Below the pieces are notes generated by a model, which had not been told where the DNA came from, searched no databases, and saw only the letters and a list, made by a program, of their open reading frames with translations. Source: Hypomyces perniciosus (Eukaryota > Ascomycota > Sordariomycetes > Hypocreales > Hypocreaceae). From it: a stretch of DNA of 64,000 nt. Below are positions 45,362 to 55,248 of the stretch, piece by piece (the first letter of the stretch is position 1; each line of letters begins with the position of its first letter). Made by a program: the position numbers and the translations under genes. The stretch is taken from assembly GCA_008477525.1 (NCBI GenBank), contig SPDT01000006.1, forward strand, positions 1,515,501 to 1,579,500. Reading direction: 5' to 3'.

Positions 45362-47641
45362 CTACTCTGCCTTCCCCAGCTTCTTGTCCAATTTCCTATA
45401 CGACTCCGGATTCATCACACTGCTCCGAGTGTTGTCGAGTGCGTACTCCCAGTCATCCTCGTCAATCTCTCGAACATGCTTTTTGCCTAGGATAAACTTC
45501 TTCAGCGCGCACTCAGCGGCCTTGATGTGCAGTCCACCAAGATCCGCACCACTAAAGTCCTTGCAACGGGGGTCCATGGCCACGGCGGACAGTCTCGCCA
45601 ACTCGGCTTCTGTGAAGCTGGCGTGAGCGGTCTTGTAAATGGCCTGTAGTATGTCTACACGCTCTTGGGGCGTAGGGAGATCCACGAAGAGTCGCACGCT
45701 TAAACGACCAGGTCGGAGCATCGCCGCATCGATCATGTCCGGTCGATTTGTCGTGCCGATGACGTAGATTCCTGACCTGTCCTGAGCACCGTCGAGCTCA
45801 GTCAGGAGTGCATTGACGACTCGCACACCGGCATCTGTGGAGGCATTGTCACGCCGAGGGACCAGGGAGTCGATCTCATCGAAGAAGAGGATACACGGTG
45901 TTGAGGAGCGTGCCCTCTGGAAGAGTTCCCTAACAGCCCGCTCTGACTCACCGACGTACTTGTTCAACAACTCTGGACCATTGATGAGAATGAAGCTGGC
46001 TTGGGCTTCGTTGGCAACGGCTTGAGCAACTAATGTTTTACCGCATCCGGGAGGTCCCCAGAGAAGAGCGCCAGCCGGTCTCCTCAGACCGAATTCCTGG
46101 TAGAGCTCTGGGTTCTTGATAGGTCCGATAATGGACATGTGCAATTGTTCTCGAACCTTTTCCAAGGCACCAACTTGGTCCCATGTAACATCTGGAATAA
46201 CCGTGAAGCCTTCTCGTCTCAGAGATGGCGTGAATCCCTTGATGGCAAACTTGAAGTCTTCAAGTGTGACAGGTTCTGTCGGGAGGGTTGTGAAAGCAGG
46301 TTGCTTCAAGTCTAAGGAGATGTCTGATATATCCATCTCATCTCTTCCAGGAGGTCGTGTGAGGAGCTCGAGCTGTCGTCCACCGGGGTCTTCTGTATTC
46401 ATGATTCTCTCTTGCGCTGCCTGTTCTGCTAACGTAGTGAAAATGATAATGTCTGCGCCGACGAAGCCATGTGTCATCTTTGCCACTTCTGCCAGATCCA
46501 AGCTGTCAGATAATAGTTTGTCCTTTGTGACCACTTTCAGGATGTCGTGTCGTGCTTCGAGGTCAGGTACCCTCATTTGCATTGTTCGTTCAAACAGCCC
46601 AGCCTCGAGGACAACCGGGTCAACATCAGTATATCTTGACGTTGTCGCCATCGCTAGTACGTAGCGGTCTTTTGGCTGTTCTTGTTGAATCCGCTGCATT
46701 TGCCGGACGAACTGATTCAATATCCGACGACTGTGTTCGTTGTGACTTGAGCCTCCAGGCTTTGGCATATACAAATCGATATCTTCGATGAAGATTATGC
46801 TTGGAGCCAGCCCCATAGCGACATCCACTGCCTCAGCCAGGCTCTTTTCAACGCGCTCTGGTTCCTCAAGACAGCCATTGAGGGTCACCAGGGGCACATC
46901 AAGATTTGCCGCCAGTGTGCGGATCAGAGATTTCTTGCCCGTTCCTGGTGGTCCAAACATAAGTATTCCGGGCACTCGGCGCCAACCGTTTCCTTCGTAT
47001 AGTTCCGGACACTTCAATAAGTAGCGAGTCTGACGGAGCAATTGACGATGAATATCGCCAACGCCACCTAGTGGTAGCGGCTCATCTGGTTGTTCAACCC
47101 TGAAGCGGGTCGACTTGGGCGACTTCTTCTGTGTCATCTTGTCCTGTTTCTCGGCTCGTGGTGCATCTTTTGAAGCGTCCCCGTTGGCGACAACGGCCTC
47201 GGAGCTGACTTCGGGTCCGTTTGCTGCGCCATCTTTTTCATCGTTATCGGCTTGAATCCGTCGCTTCTTGGCCATTGGCTGTTCATTGGGGCTCTGCGAA
47301 CCTGAATCCGCATGCCAAAGCTTGGTCATCTGGCGATTGAGCAGGAATCGGTCATCGTCTGGTTTCTTGGGCTCGGCTTCTTCAATGGCTGCATCGGAGT
47401 CTTCCGAGTCGGCCAGCTCCTCCTTACGGAACTGTAACACTCGGTCTATGGAATCTTCAAGCGGTCGCTTCTTTTGCCTGCTCAGGCTCGAGTTGGATCG
47501 CTTGATGGCATCGTATGCGGCCGTGATGTTTTTAAAAGGCTTGCCGTCGTTGCTCTCCTCTAATTTCTTGATCACTTGATAGACGTCTCGATCAAGGCCC
47601 TGGCGAAGGTTAAGCCTGGGCCTGTGGATATTCGGCGCCAT
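45362..47641 (-). CDS. RIX7: Rix7/NVL-type AAA ATPase for 60S ribosome assembly
   Basis: Double-ring nucle(ol)ar AAA ATPase that releases Nsa1 from pre-60S particles. Single exon, 759 residues. The N-terminal domain (LDRDVYQVIKKLEE..., AAYDAIKRSNSSLSRQKKRP) is typical of Rix7. D1 carries Walker A GPPGTGKKS (230-238), but its Walker B reads IIFIEDID (282-289) instead of DE, and its arginine-finger segment is VLEAGLFERT instead of LRRPGRFDRE. D2 is canonical: GPPGCGKT (529-536), LFFDEIDSL (about 585-593) and R643/R646 in LRPGR. So D1 looks degenerate while D2 looks catalytic. Head-to-head with VPS20 at 418 nt. Confidence 0.93.
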   Translation of the reverse strand: MAPNIHRPRLNLRQGLDRDVYQVIKKLEESNDGKPFKNITAAYDAIKRSNSSLSRQKKRPLEDSIDRVLQFRKEELADSEDSDAAIEEAEPKKPDDDRFLLNRQMTKLWHADSGSQSPNEQPMAKKRRIQADNDEKDGAANGPEVSSEAVVANGDASKDAPRAEKQDKMTQKKSPKSTRFRVEQPDEPLPLGGVGDIHRQLLRQTRYLLKCPELYEGNGWRRVPGILMFGPPGTGKKSLIRTLAANLDVPLVTLNGCLEEPERVEKSLAEAVDVAMGLAPSIIFIEDIDLYMPKPGGSSHNEHSRRILNQFVRQMQRIQQEQPKDRYVLAMATTSRYTDVDPVVLEAGLFERTMQMRVPDLEARHDILKVVTKDKLLSDSLDLAEVAKMTHGFVGADIIIFTTLAEQAAQERIMNTEDPGGRQLELLTRPPGRDEMDISDISLDLKQPAFTTLPTEPVTLEDFKFAIKGFTPSLRREGFTVIPDVTWDQVGALEKVREQLHMSIIGPIKNPELYQEFGLRRPAGALLWGPPGCGKTLVAQAVANEAQASFILINGPELLNKYVGESERAVRELFQRARSSTPCILFFDEIDSLVPRRDNASTDAGVRVVNALLTELDGAQDRSGIYVIGTTNRPDMIDAAMLRPGRLSVRLFVDLPTPQERVDILQAIYKTAHASFTEAELARLSAVAMDPRCKDFSGADLGGLHIKAAECALKKFILGKKHVREIDEDDWEYALDNTRSSVMNPESYRKLDKKLGKAE

Positions 47642-48058
47642 GTTGCCCGCCTGCGGCGCTGTCGCTGATGTTAGATTTCATGAGAATGAATTTGTTGCAT
47701 GTTTTGCGCAAAAAATGGAGGAAATCTTGTGGTTATGCACAGCCCTGGGAAATATTCCCACACACACTAACCATCTCCGGACACCGCCTGGAGCGGTTAC
47801 GTTCGCCGGTTTCCTACTTTGGCGTAGTGCCTTGTGCATGTTTTAGCCCCACCAAGATAACGGCGCTCAAGGCCGTGTTATCGATAAAGCTCCGAGCGCC
47901 GCCACTATCCCCGGGCAATGACGACGAGGTTGGTCGCCCTCCGATCTCGTCCTCAGCACCCTCATCTGCGCTGAAGGTCACCCAGCTGTCGGCTCCTACA
48001 AAATCGTTTCAAAAGACAAACAAGACCGCGGCTGGATCCGTGGCATCAACATCTCACA
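47642..48058. promoter_or_regulatory. Divergent promoter between RIX7 and VPS20
   Basis: 417-nt spacer. A plus-strand open frame from 47668 runs through it into VPS20 sequence by chance; its residues do not resemble the ESCRT-III N-terminus. No clear motif was identified. Confidence 0.45.
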
Positions 48059-48776
48059 ATGGGCGGCAAGCAGAGCAAAGTCACCGCCCAAGACAAGTAT
48101 GCGCATTCCCGCCAAATGGCGGCGTCCTCAGCATCCCACTCCCTAACCCTCTCTCTAGGGCGATCCTCGACATGAAGATTCAGCGCGACAGGCTGCGCCA
48201 ATACCAAAAGCGTATAACCGTCCTCACGGATAAAGAGACAGAAATAGCGAGACAAATGCTCGCCAAGGGCGACAAGCAGCGGGCACTCCTGGCTTTGCGC
48301 AGAAAGAAGTATCAGGAGTCTCTGCTCTCCAAGACGGATGCGCAACTGGAGCAGCTCGAGAAGCTAACGGCCAATGTTGAGTTCGCGCAGATACAAAAGG
48401 ATGTGGTGTTTGGTTTGCAGCAGGGAACCAAGGTGCTGGCGGACATACATGCCGAAATGGGGGGGATTGAGCACGTGGAGAAGTTGATGGGAGAGACAGC
48501 AGACGCAATTGCGTATCAGAAGGTAAGGCCCCGTCTTAGCCATGTTCTTCGAGTTTCCGTACTTACCTCTCTTCACAGGAAGTCAGTGAAATGCTGGGTA
48601 GTCGCATCACAGCACAGGACGAGGAAGAGGTGGAAGACGAGCTCGCCGCACTGGAGGCTGAGATGTCTGGAGAGAGCCAAAAACTGCCAACAGTCCCGAA
48701 TGGGGAATTTCCAGTTTCTGAGAGGCCAGCTGTCGAGGAGACACAGCCGGAGAGGCAGGCTATGCTGGCGGCTTAG
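48059..48776 (+). CDS. VPS20: ESCRT-III subunit Vps20 (CHMP6)
   Basis: Nucleates ESCRT-III filaments on endosomes after recruitment by ESCRT-II. Exons 48059-48096, 48159-48522 and 48579-48776 give 199 residues. The N-terminus MGGKQSK is a classic N-myristoylation signal (Gly2), as in Vps20/CHMP6, which fixes the start. The Snf7 core is helical: AILDMKIQRDRLRQYQKRIT, ALLALRRKKYQESLLSKTDA, QLEQLEKLTANVEFAQ. The C-terminal acidic helix (QDEEEVEDELAALEAEM) is followed by a loose Pro/Glu tail. Both introns (GTATGC and GTAAGG donors) fit in phase. It is convergent with the fructosamine-kinase-like gene 157 nt away. Confidence 0.93.
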
Positions 48777-48933
48777 TGGATATTTCGATCTTTTGGCATG
48801 AATGTTAGACTTGTTATGTGCTTGACCATAGATGGCAGCAACACCACAGCGAGCACTAGGAAGGCGTTTTGCTCTTTATGCATTCTTTGGAAATTGAAAC
48901 ACGTTTTGCTATACTTGGTCTGCCTTTCATATA

Positions 48934-50034
48934 TCAACCTCCGTATTTGGATATTAGCTTCTTCATAATCGTCATGGCGCCTCCACGATAGCCAGAACCG
49001 AAGATGGCATAGTGGTTTAAATGGTGATATCTAGAACCCATTGCTAGTACATCACAATCATTTTAACGAGAAGGATGTTGATTCACTTACAGCTCATATA
49101 ACATAACCCGATCATCCCATTCGTTCTTGGGCTCAGCCTTTGGAACCAGCTTCTCATATTCCTTCCAGAAGGCCGAGTTAAAGCCGCCGAACATCCTCAT
49201 GATGCCGAGCTCATACTCTGAATGGCCGTAGACACATGATGGATCAAAGACCACCTCTTCACGGCCATCCCTACCGGCGATCTGGCCTCTGGAGTGATTG
49301 CCACTCCAGAGATCACCATGTATCACCACTGGGACAATCTTCATGCGATCATCTCCAATTAGGCGTGGAACTACCTTGCTTGCAACCTGGTCCACTATAT
49401 TGACGACTTCTCCGTCGGGTCCGTGGTTCTTCACTACCTTCTGCGTGATACAACGTAACCGGTTCTCAGCGTAAAATTCAGACCAGGAGGATTTCCATGA
49501 ATTGTCCTGCTCTGTGTCCCCGCAGCATGTTGTGACAGGGAATCCAAACATGGGTCCGTCAAAGCCCTCCGGGATTGGCGCCGGTGTCGTGTGCAATGTC
49601 GCCAACTTGGCTGCCAGTGAGATACCGGACCCTTCTGAGGCCGAGTAGCCAAGATCTAAGAAATCAGTAGCGAGGAAATACTTGTCGGATTGAGACATTG
49701 GTCCATGAAAGTGAGACTTGGGACAAAAGTTGGGGACTGAATCATGAATGGCGTTGAGAGAGGCGTGTTCTCCTACCCCTCAGGGTTAGCAAGAATAACT
49801 ATTGAAACCACAGGTGAGGTTCCAGGGTGGAAAGTTTAGACGCGGACCTTGAAACATGACCCTTGCGCTCTCGCCGGACCCTGTCTTTACGAAATAGTTG
49901 ACTGGCTGGCCATCGACTACAGTAGAGAGCCTGAAGGTGGATGAGAACCCCGAGCCGTTGAGGCTGGATATCTTGGTCGCTTCTTTGTCCAACTTCAGTG
50001 CGTCCAGTATCGCGCTGTCGATTAAAGGTGACAT
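48934..50034 (-). CDS. Fructosamine/ketosamine-3-kinase family protein
   Basis: Family members phosphorylate sugars attached to protein amines, which then fall off (deglycation). Exons 50034-49848, 49772-49091 and 49030-48934; 321 residues. Kinase-like features: LNGSGFSSTFRLST loop, VNYFVKTG with K50, E64 in GEHASL, catalytic HGDLWSGN (D216), and FDPSCVYGHSEYELGIMRMF followed by GGF, where FDPS replaces the usual DPA/DPS metal-binding motif. The last short exon encodes YHHLNHYAIFGSGYRGGAM, which is typical of the C-terminus. Donors are GTCCGC and GTAAGT. The closest fungal label is protein-ribulosamine 3-kinase; the substrate cannot be told. Confidence 0.85.
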
Positions 50035-50652
50035 GGTTTTACCTTTATCGGCTTTTTGCTTTAGTGTTTTGATGGGGCATGAACCAGTGAATACATACTA
50101 GATACTTCGTAGGTAGTTGGGAAACGCGAGTTTAAAACGGAGGTGACGTCAAAACGTCTTCATGCATGATTACCTACGAAGTACTTCGTACGATGACATT
50201 ATTACACAGCCCATCCAATTCAATCACACAAATTGGAGATTTCGTCTCCCTGCCACGACGTATGTCGTTTTCCCCCGTGTCATCTAAATATATATATAAA
50301 TAAAATAGAGATTCCATAAGTACATTCATTCCTTAAAAATGTCCAAAGCCAAGGAGAAGTGATGTTGATTACAATGTGTGCCTGTCCATCGGCCCCGTAA
50401 TTCTATAGTGGGGCCGGACGACCGGAGGCGCGCCGTTCTTGGTTCCCGTAGCATTGCCGAACCATACTCCAAATCGTTCTAATCATCTTAATCCAGCTCG
50501 GGGGGAGAAAGCAAAACGCCAGCTGCCATGCATACTTTTGATATCATCGAAAAGCAAAAGCCTCTAGACGCAAGTGATCATTTGAAGGAGGCCACTTAGG
50601 TTCCACCCAGGTCGAAGCTCTGTCTATGACAGCGAGAGGGGGGAGGAGGGGT
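50035..50652. other. Promoter of the kinase-like gene and downstream spacer
   Basis: It holds TGACGTCA at 50144-50151, a GTAC-family motif at 50103, a 16-bp palindrome TACGAAGTACTTCGTA at 50175-50190, and TA repeats near 50290. No gene seen. Confidence 0.5.
50144..50151. promoter_or_regulatory. CRE-type site TGACGTCA upstream of the fructosamine-kinase-like gene
   Basis: Perfect 8-bp CRE about 110 nt before the ATG of the minus-strand gene at 50034; a candidate Atf1/AtfA-type bZIP target, inferred from sequence only. Confidence 0.5.
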
Positions 50653-50913
50653 TTATTGCTTGTTCACCCGCTCAACGTGTGTTATGGTCATGACAGTGTC
50701 ATTATCACTGCTGATTGACGAGCTGCTTGATTCAGACCTCGCTGAACTCGATGATGTTGAGGTGTTGGTTTGAGAGGGTTGTGGTGTTGCGTAGCGCCAA
50801 TCTTCTTCATTCAGTCGGTTGAAGCATGCGCCGCATGGGCAAATCGCCGCTGCGTTGAGCGGTGGTCGAGGAGTACAATGGCGGGCAAACCAGCTTTGAA
50901 TTTGTGACGGCAT
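50653..50913 (-). CDS. Possible small Cys-containing protein
   Basis: 86-codon open frame starting at an ATG in an ACCATCATGCC context. The first half has a compact, non-repetitive sequence (IQSWFARHCTPRPPLNAAA, then ICPCGACFNRLNEEDWRYA) with a CPCGAC cluster that could bind metal. The second half is Ser-rich (SQTNTSTSSSSARSESSSSS). I do not recognise a family. Composition is more protein-like than most shadow frames here, and no overlapping gene explains it, but transcription is unproven. Confidence 0.35.
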   Translation of the reverse strand: MPSQIQSWFARHCTPRPPLNAAAICPCGACFNRLNEEDWRYATPQPSQTNTSTSSSSARSESSSSSISSDNDTVMTITHVERVNKQ

Positions 50914-51995
50914 GATGGTAATTCTTTCTTATGGTCTTGGATGGGTGCTGTAAAGATAATAGTAATGGAGTTTGTCGAAGGCGAGGTAGGCCGAGTATTT
51001 ATCTGCCAACGAGGTGGAACCTCGCAATGGTGCAAAGCACGACATATCTTATCTATGCAATCAAAGGGTTCGTCGGCCGAAGCGCGGACATTATGAGGTT
51101 CTATTCTTTTAAAATGGCCTATAAGCATGGTAGACATGGCCACTCACACCGGGCCGAGATATCCTCGGTGTTCCATCGGCATCCCGCAATTATGGGACTC
51201 TTAGGCATCAAAATTGAATACCGAGTGAAGCTGATGCTTTACTGTATTCCTTAGTTTCGTTTAGGGACAGGTGAACATATTGCTGTTGGATTCTTTGTAT
51301 TCCATCATTGTTCCTCTTTAATGGCGGTACGGAGTATTAACTACACCATCGACTTATATGATGCCGAAGTCGACAAGTAGATACTAACAACAGCATATGC
51401 AAGCTCGCCAGTGGAAAAAAGGTTAATAAACCGTTACATCTATTTCAGACCATTAAACAAAGGTAGCAACGTTCAATGGCTTGTCTTGGTTCTGAACCGA
51501 CGTTCGGCACTTTGCGCCACCACGTTTTGTGGCTGCCATTCATCCGAAGACGGGAATACCCGAACAACGCCGAGAGAAGTTTTGTCCGATCTATATTAGC
51601 AACGCCATCCTATCTGGGCCGATTTAAACACGATATGCCTGCTTGGCATAGTAATTGGATATGCTAGTCTATATTTCTCTATGATATGGACCAAATCTAC
51701 TCCGTAATGTATATCCACTTCATGATGCACATCCACCCCTTCTTAAGGATCAGGGCCGGCCTTGATTGGACATCAACCACTCACATCTATCTCATCGGGG
51801 AAAATATGAATGTACGGGAACATAGACAATCATACTTGGCTGATTTACGTCTCCCTTGAGTCGCCTGTTTTCACAATGCGCCGATGCATCCTTCTACCGC
51901 AATATGCCTGCCCGCCTTCCGAGTCCCTATTCACTACTTCCCGCTACCAAAGAAATATTACAAGGAATCTCATCCAGTCCCAATGACGTGTTCTT
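50914..51995. other. Intergenic, no gene seen
   Basis: About 1.1 kb, AT-rich, with GTAC-type motifs at 51328 and 51698. Short plus-strand frames (50931-51254, 51411-51599) lack domains. Confidence 0.45.
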
Positions 51996-53545
51996 TTAGA
52001 TACCCAGGGTGAACTCAACACCAACGTCAATATCACGAGCTGTTTGCTGGTTAGCGCCACGGTTCTTGATACTATGCTACAAGTGTATTTTTGACTTACC
52101 CAGCTTGACCACCTTGGACAGCTGCACAGCCTTCTCAGCTGCGTTCTGCAGGTCGTCGATGGAGAAGATCTTCATGCCAGACTCGTTGATAATCTGGTGA
52201 GCCAGCTCAACGTTGGTACCCTGGAGACGGGCAATGATGGGGATCTTGAGGTTGAGGGCCTCAACGGTCTTGATAAGACCGGTGGCAATGGCGTCACAGC
52301 GGACGATACCACCAAAGATGTTGACGAAGATGGCGCTGACCTTGGGGTCGCTGGTGATGAGCTCAAAGGCTTCCCTGATAGCGGCAGGGGTAGCACCACC
52401 ACCGACGTCCAAGAAGTTGGCGGGCTGGCCACCGTTCAGCTTGATAATGTCCATGGTAGCCATGGCAAGACCGGCACCGTTGACAAGGCAGCCAATATCA
52501 CCATCAAGCTTGATGAAGTTCAAGTTGGACTCGGCAGCGCGGACCTCATCAGGGTCCTCCTGGGTGGTATCCCGCCACTCAAAGACCTCCTTCTGACGGT
52601 AGTCAGCGTTGTCGTCGAAACCGAACTTGGCGTCCATGCAGAGCACCTGGTGATCAGAGGTCTCGGACAGAGGGTTGATCTCAATCTGGGTAGCATCACG
52701 CTCGAGGAAAATCTTGTAAAGCTTCTGGATGGTGTCCTTGGCGTCCTCAATGCACTGCTCACTGAAGCCCAGCTTAGTAGCAATGTCGCGAGCGATATCG
52801 TCAGTGACACCCTTGTTGATGTCAATGTAGGTGGTAATGATGGCATCGGGGTTCTCCTTGGCAACAGTCTCAATGTCCACACCTCCCTGTGACGAGGAGA
52901 CGATGACAGGAGTCTGCGTAGCACGGTCCATGAGGATGGCAAGGTAGAACTCGCGGCGGGCGAACTTGCGCTCGCAAATGTAGACAGCATTGCAGAGACG
53001 GCCGCCAGCGCCGGTCTGCTTAGTGACGAGCTTGTGACCAATCATTTGCTGGGCGAACATCTCGGCTTCGTGGGGGGAGTAAATGACGCGAACGCCGCCC
53101 TTGAGGCCGTTGTCAAAGGTTCCCTTTCCTCGTCCACCCGCAAGGACCTGGGCCTTGATAACCATGTCGTCGGTGCCGATCTGCTTTGCTACGACCTTGG
53201 CCTCCTCAGCCGTCTTGGCGACAGCGCCCTTGGGAACACCGACGCCATACTATCGTCGACAAACCAAGTCAGCCGGACGTTGTGCGGCATTGATAGTGGG
53301 GGTTTGAGGCGATTACCTTTCTCAGCAGGTCGGCAGACAGATACTCGTGAATGCTCAGAGCTCTTCGCTGTTGAGCAATGCCGGGGAGTCTGATGGAGGG
53401 GGAAACCTGGAGCTATAAAACTTGTTAGAAGCTTCGACGCTGGAGAGACAGAGCGGGAAAAAATGAGAGCAGCTGGTGATCGGTTACCGACCTTGGAGGC
53501 GTTGAGAGCCGACGCCACAGCGCGACTGCGGCCGACGTTGAACAT
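51996..53545 (-). CDS. LSC2: Succinyl-CoA ligase (ADP-forming) beta subunit, mitochondrial
   Basis: TCA-cycle enzyme making ATP from succinyl-CoA with the alpha subunit. Exons 53545-53492, 53406-53317, 53249-52100 and 52039-51996; 445 residues. The N-terminal presequence (MFNVGRSRAVASALNASK) leads to RALSIHEYLSADLLRK-YGVG, the family start. ATP-grasp motifs: DDMVIKAQVLAGGRGKGTF, GLKGGVRVI, QIEINPLSET, GDIGCLVNGAGLAMATMDII, GGQPANFLDVGGGA, IFVNIFGGIVRCDAIATGLI and LQGTNVELAHQII. The short last exon ends in VGVEFTLGI. Codon bias is strong (C/G third positions), suggesting high expression; it also opens a spurious 231-codon frame on the other strand. Confidence 0.96.
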
Positions 53546-55248
53546 GGTGAAAGACGATGGCAGCTGCCAATTGAGAGGGGGAGAGAGAGGGATCGCGAGG
53601 AAAAAAGACGAAATAGTTTGACGTTCGTTGATGGCTCAAACCGCACAGCTCTCAATCTGGAAACGATTCCAGTTACGTACAGGCCGTGGGAGTTACCCGA
53701 GTTTTGCCGACGACGGTTGGCGATGACGTCGGAAAATGGTTGTGCCGATCTCAGAATTGCCGACATCTTCGTACTTGTGCTCCGTGTTCCGTGCTTAGCT
53801 AAACGCTTTTCATTTCTCCCAACATTCGTGCCATTCTAGCTGACTGGATTGATTCTGTGGCAGCGTTGTGCAACCAACAACAATACGGGAACCTATGAGA
53901 CAGTGAAACGAGCAAAAAGAAACAAGTCTTGGGGCCGGGATTCTGAGGTTTATCGCGCCCTGCTTTATACCACGTTTGGTTCTCCCGAGTTACACGAGCA
54001 CTGTGTTCTCTCCCCCATTGCAGCAATGCCTAGACGGGGAAGCTTGCCAAGATCAGATATCAGAGACAAGAAAATAGAAATATGGATGTTCATTGGCCCA
54101 TGTACGACCTTGTACTAACTAGTACTACGCGTCCCTGTCTCATGTAATACCGGTATCCGGGAACCGAGACTCCTCTCAATCAGCTTTCACTTTAAGCCAC
54201 CTTGGTCCGCTTAAGAAATCGCGGCTGAGAACATTGCAGCTCGCCCAGAAAAGCCCAGAGGTGGATTGTCGTTAGCTTGCTGTGTGTAAATGATACGGAG
54301 CAATACCTCCTTGCAAAAAAAGAAGGAAAGGGAAAGGGGGAAAAGCATCGCTGATAGTATGCCGTACGAGAGACATCTTTGTCACCTCCAGAAATGCAAT
54401 GCATACTACTACTAATAATACTACGGAGTACTAGTGCTTGCTATGGGTATGCTCCCCCCGTAAACGCTCTTTTCGCCCAAGACCATTGTTTTCTCCCATA
54501 TGCATGATCGGGGTCAAGTACGGAGTACATTACACATCATACCACATATTATCCATAATACCGACTAATAATACTGTATGTACTCGTATGAGTCCTGCAG
54601 CAAGCATGTCTCTGTTGGTGATGCGATAAAAATGTGAACACGAATAACATAACATTCAAGACGAGGACAGCTGCCCTCTGTTTTCTACAGCGGCCCCACC
54701 GCGGAACCGCTAAAAGGCGCCAACCCTGCCAACCTCGTAAGTCAGCCATTCGCATCACAGAGTAGAGGCTCGATCGAGTAGTTTCGGGTCTTGGTATGCC
54801 CACCCAAACCGCACCACCATGCGAGGCTGCCGTATTTCCCCGTATCACAGCTCTCGATTCTGCGAGTCATGGACAGGGGGGGTTGCATACGTGCGTGTGT
54901 CGGAGAGGAGATCGCCAGCTGTGTTGCAGCGCAGCGCGCCCTTCACGCACGCCAGACACACCAGACACACCAGACCAGACCAGACACACCAAAGCGGATT
55001 TCGCTTGCAGAGAAGGTTAATAAGATGGGGCCGGTGAGGATGCTGTGCGACTATGAAAAGAGGGCCCCTATCCCCAGATATAGTGGGAGGTTCGTTCTTA
55101 GCTGAGTGTTCCGCTACTGTGAGAGATCCTGGAGATGTTTTCTCGGTCTACAGGTATTTAAATCTGACCGGTCATCGCGTCCGTACGCCCTCCTGTTCGA
55201 TGCGTGCTGGGACCTGTCTATCTTGTCGTCTTCATCGCCCTTGTTCCA
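53546..55248. other. Intergenic between divergent LSC2 and P450
   Basis: 1.7 kb holding the LSC2 promoter and the P450 promoter. GTAC-type motifs are at 54422 and 54519, and a CCAGACACA minisatellite-like stretch at about 54951-54990. No gene seen. Confidence 0.45.

Noticed and set aside
47668..48801. 377-codon plus-strand frame covering VPS20
   Set aside because: Reads through two introns and the RIX7/VPS20 promoter; the spliced model gives the complete myristoylated ESCRT-III protein.
52197..52892. 231-codon plus-strand frame opposite LSC2
   Set aside because: Shadow of the strongly biased codons of LSC2; its residues (Gly/Asp/Val-rich) match no family, while the minus strand encodes a textbook succinyl-CoA ligase.
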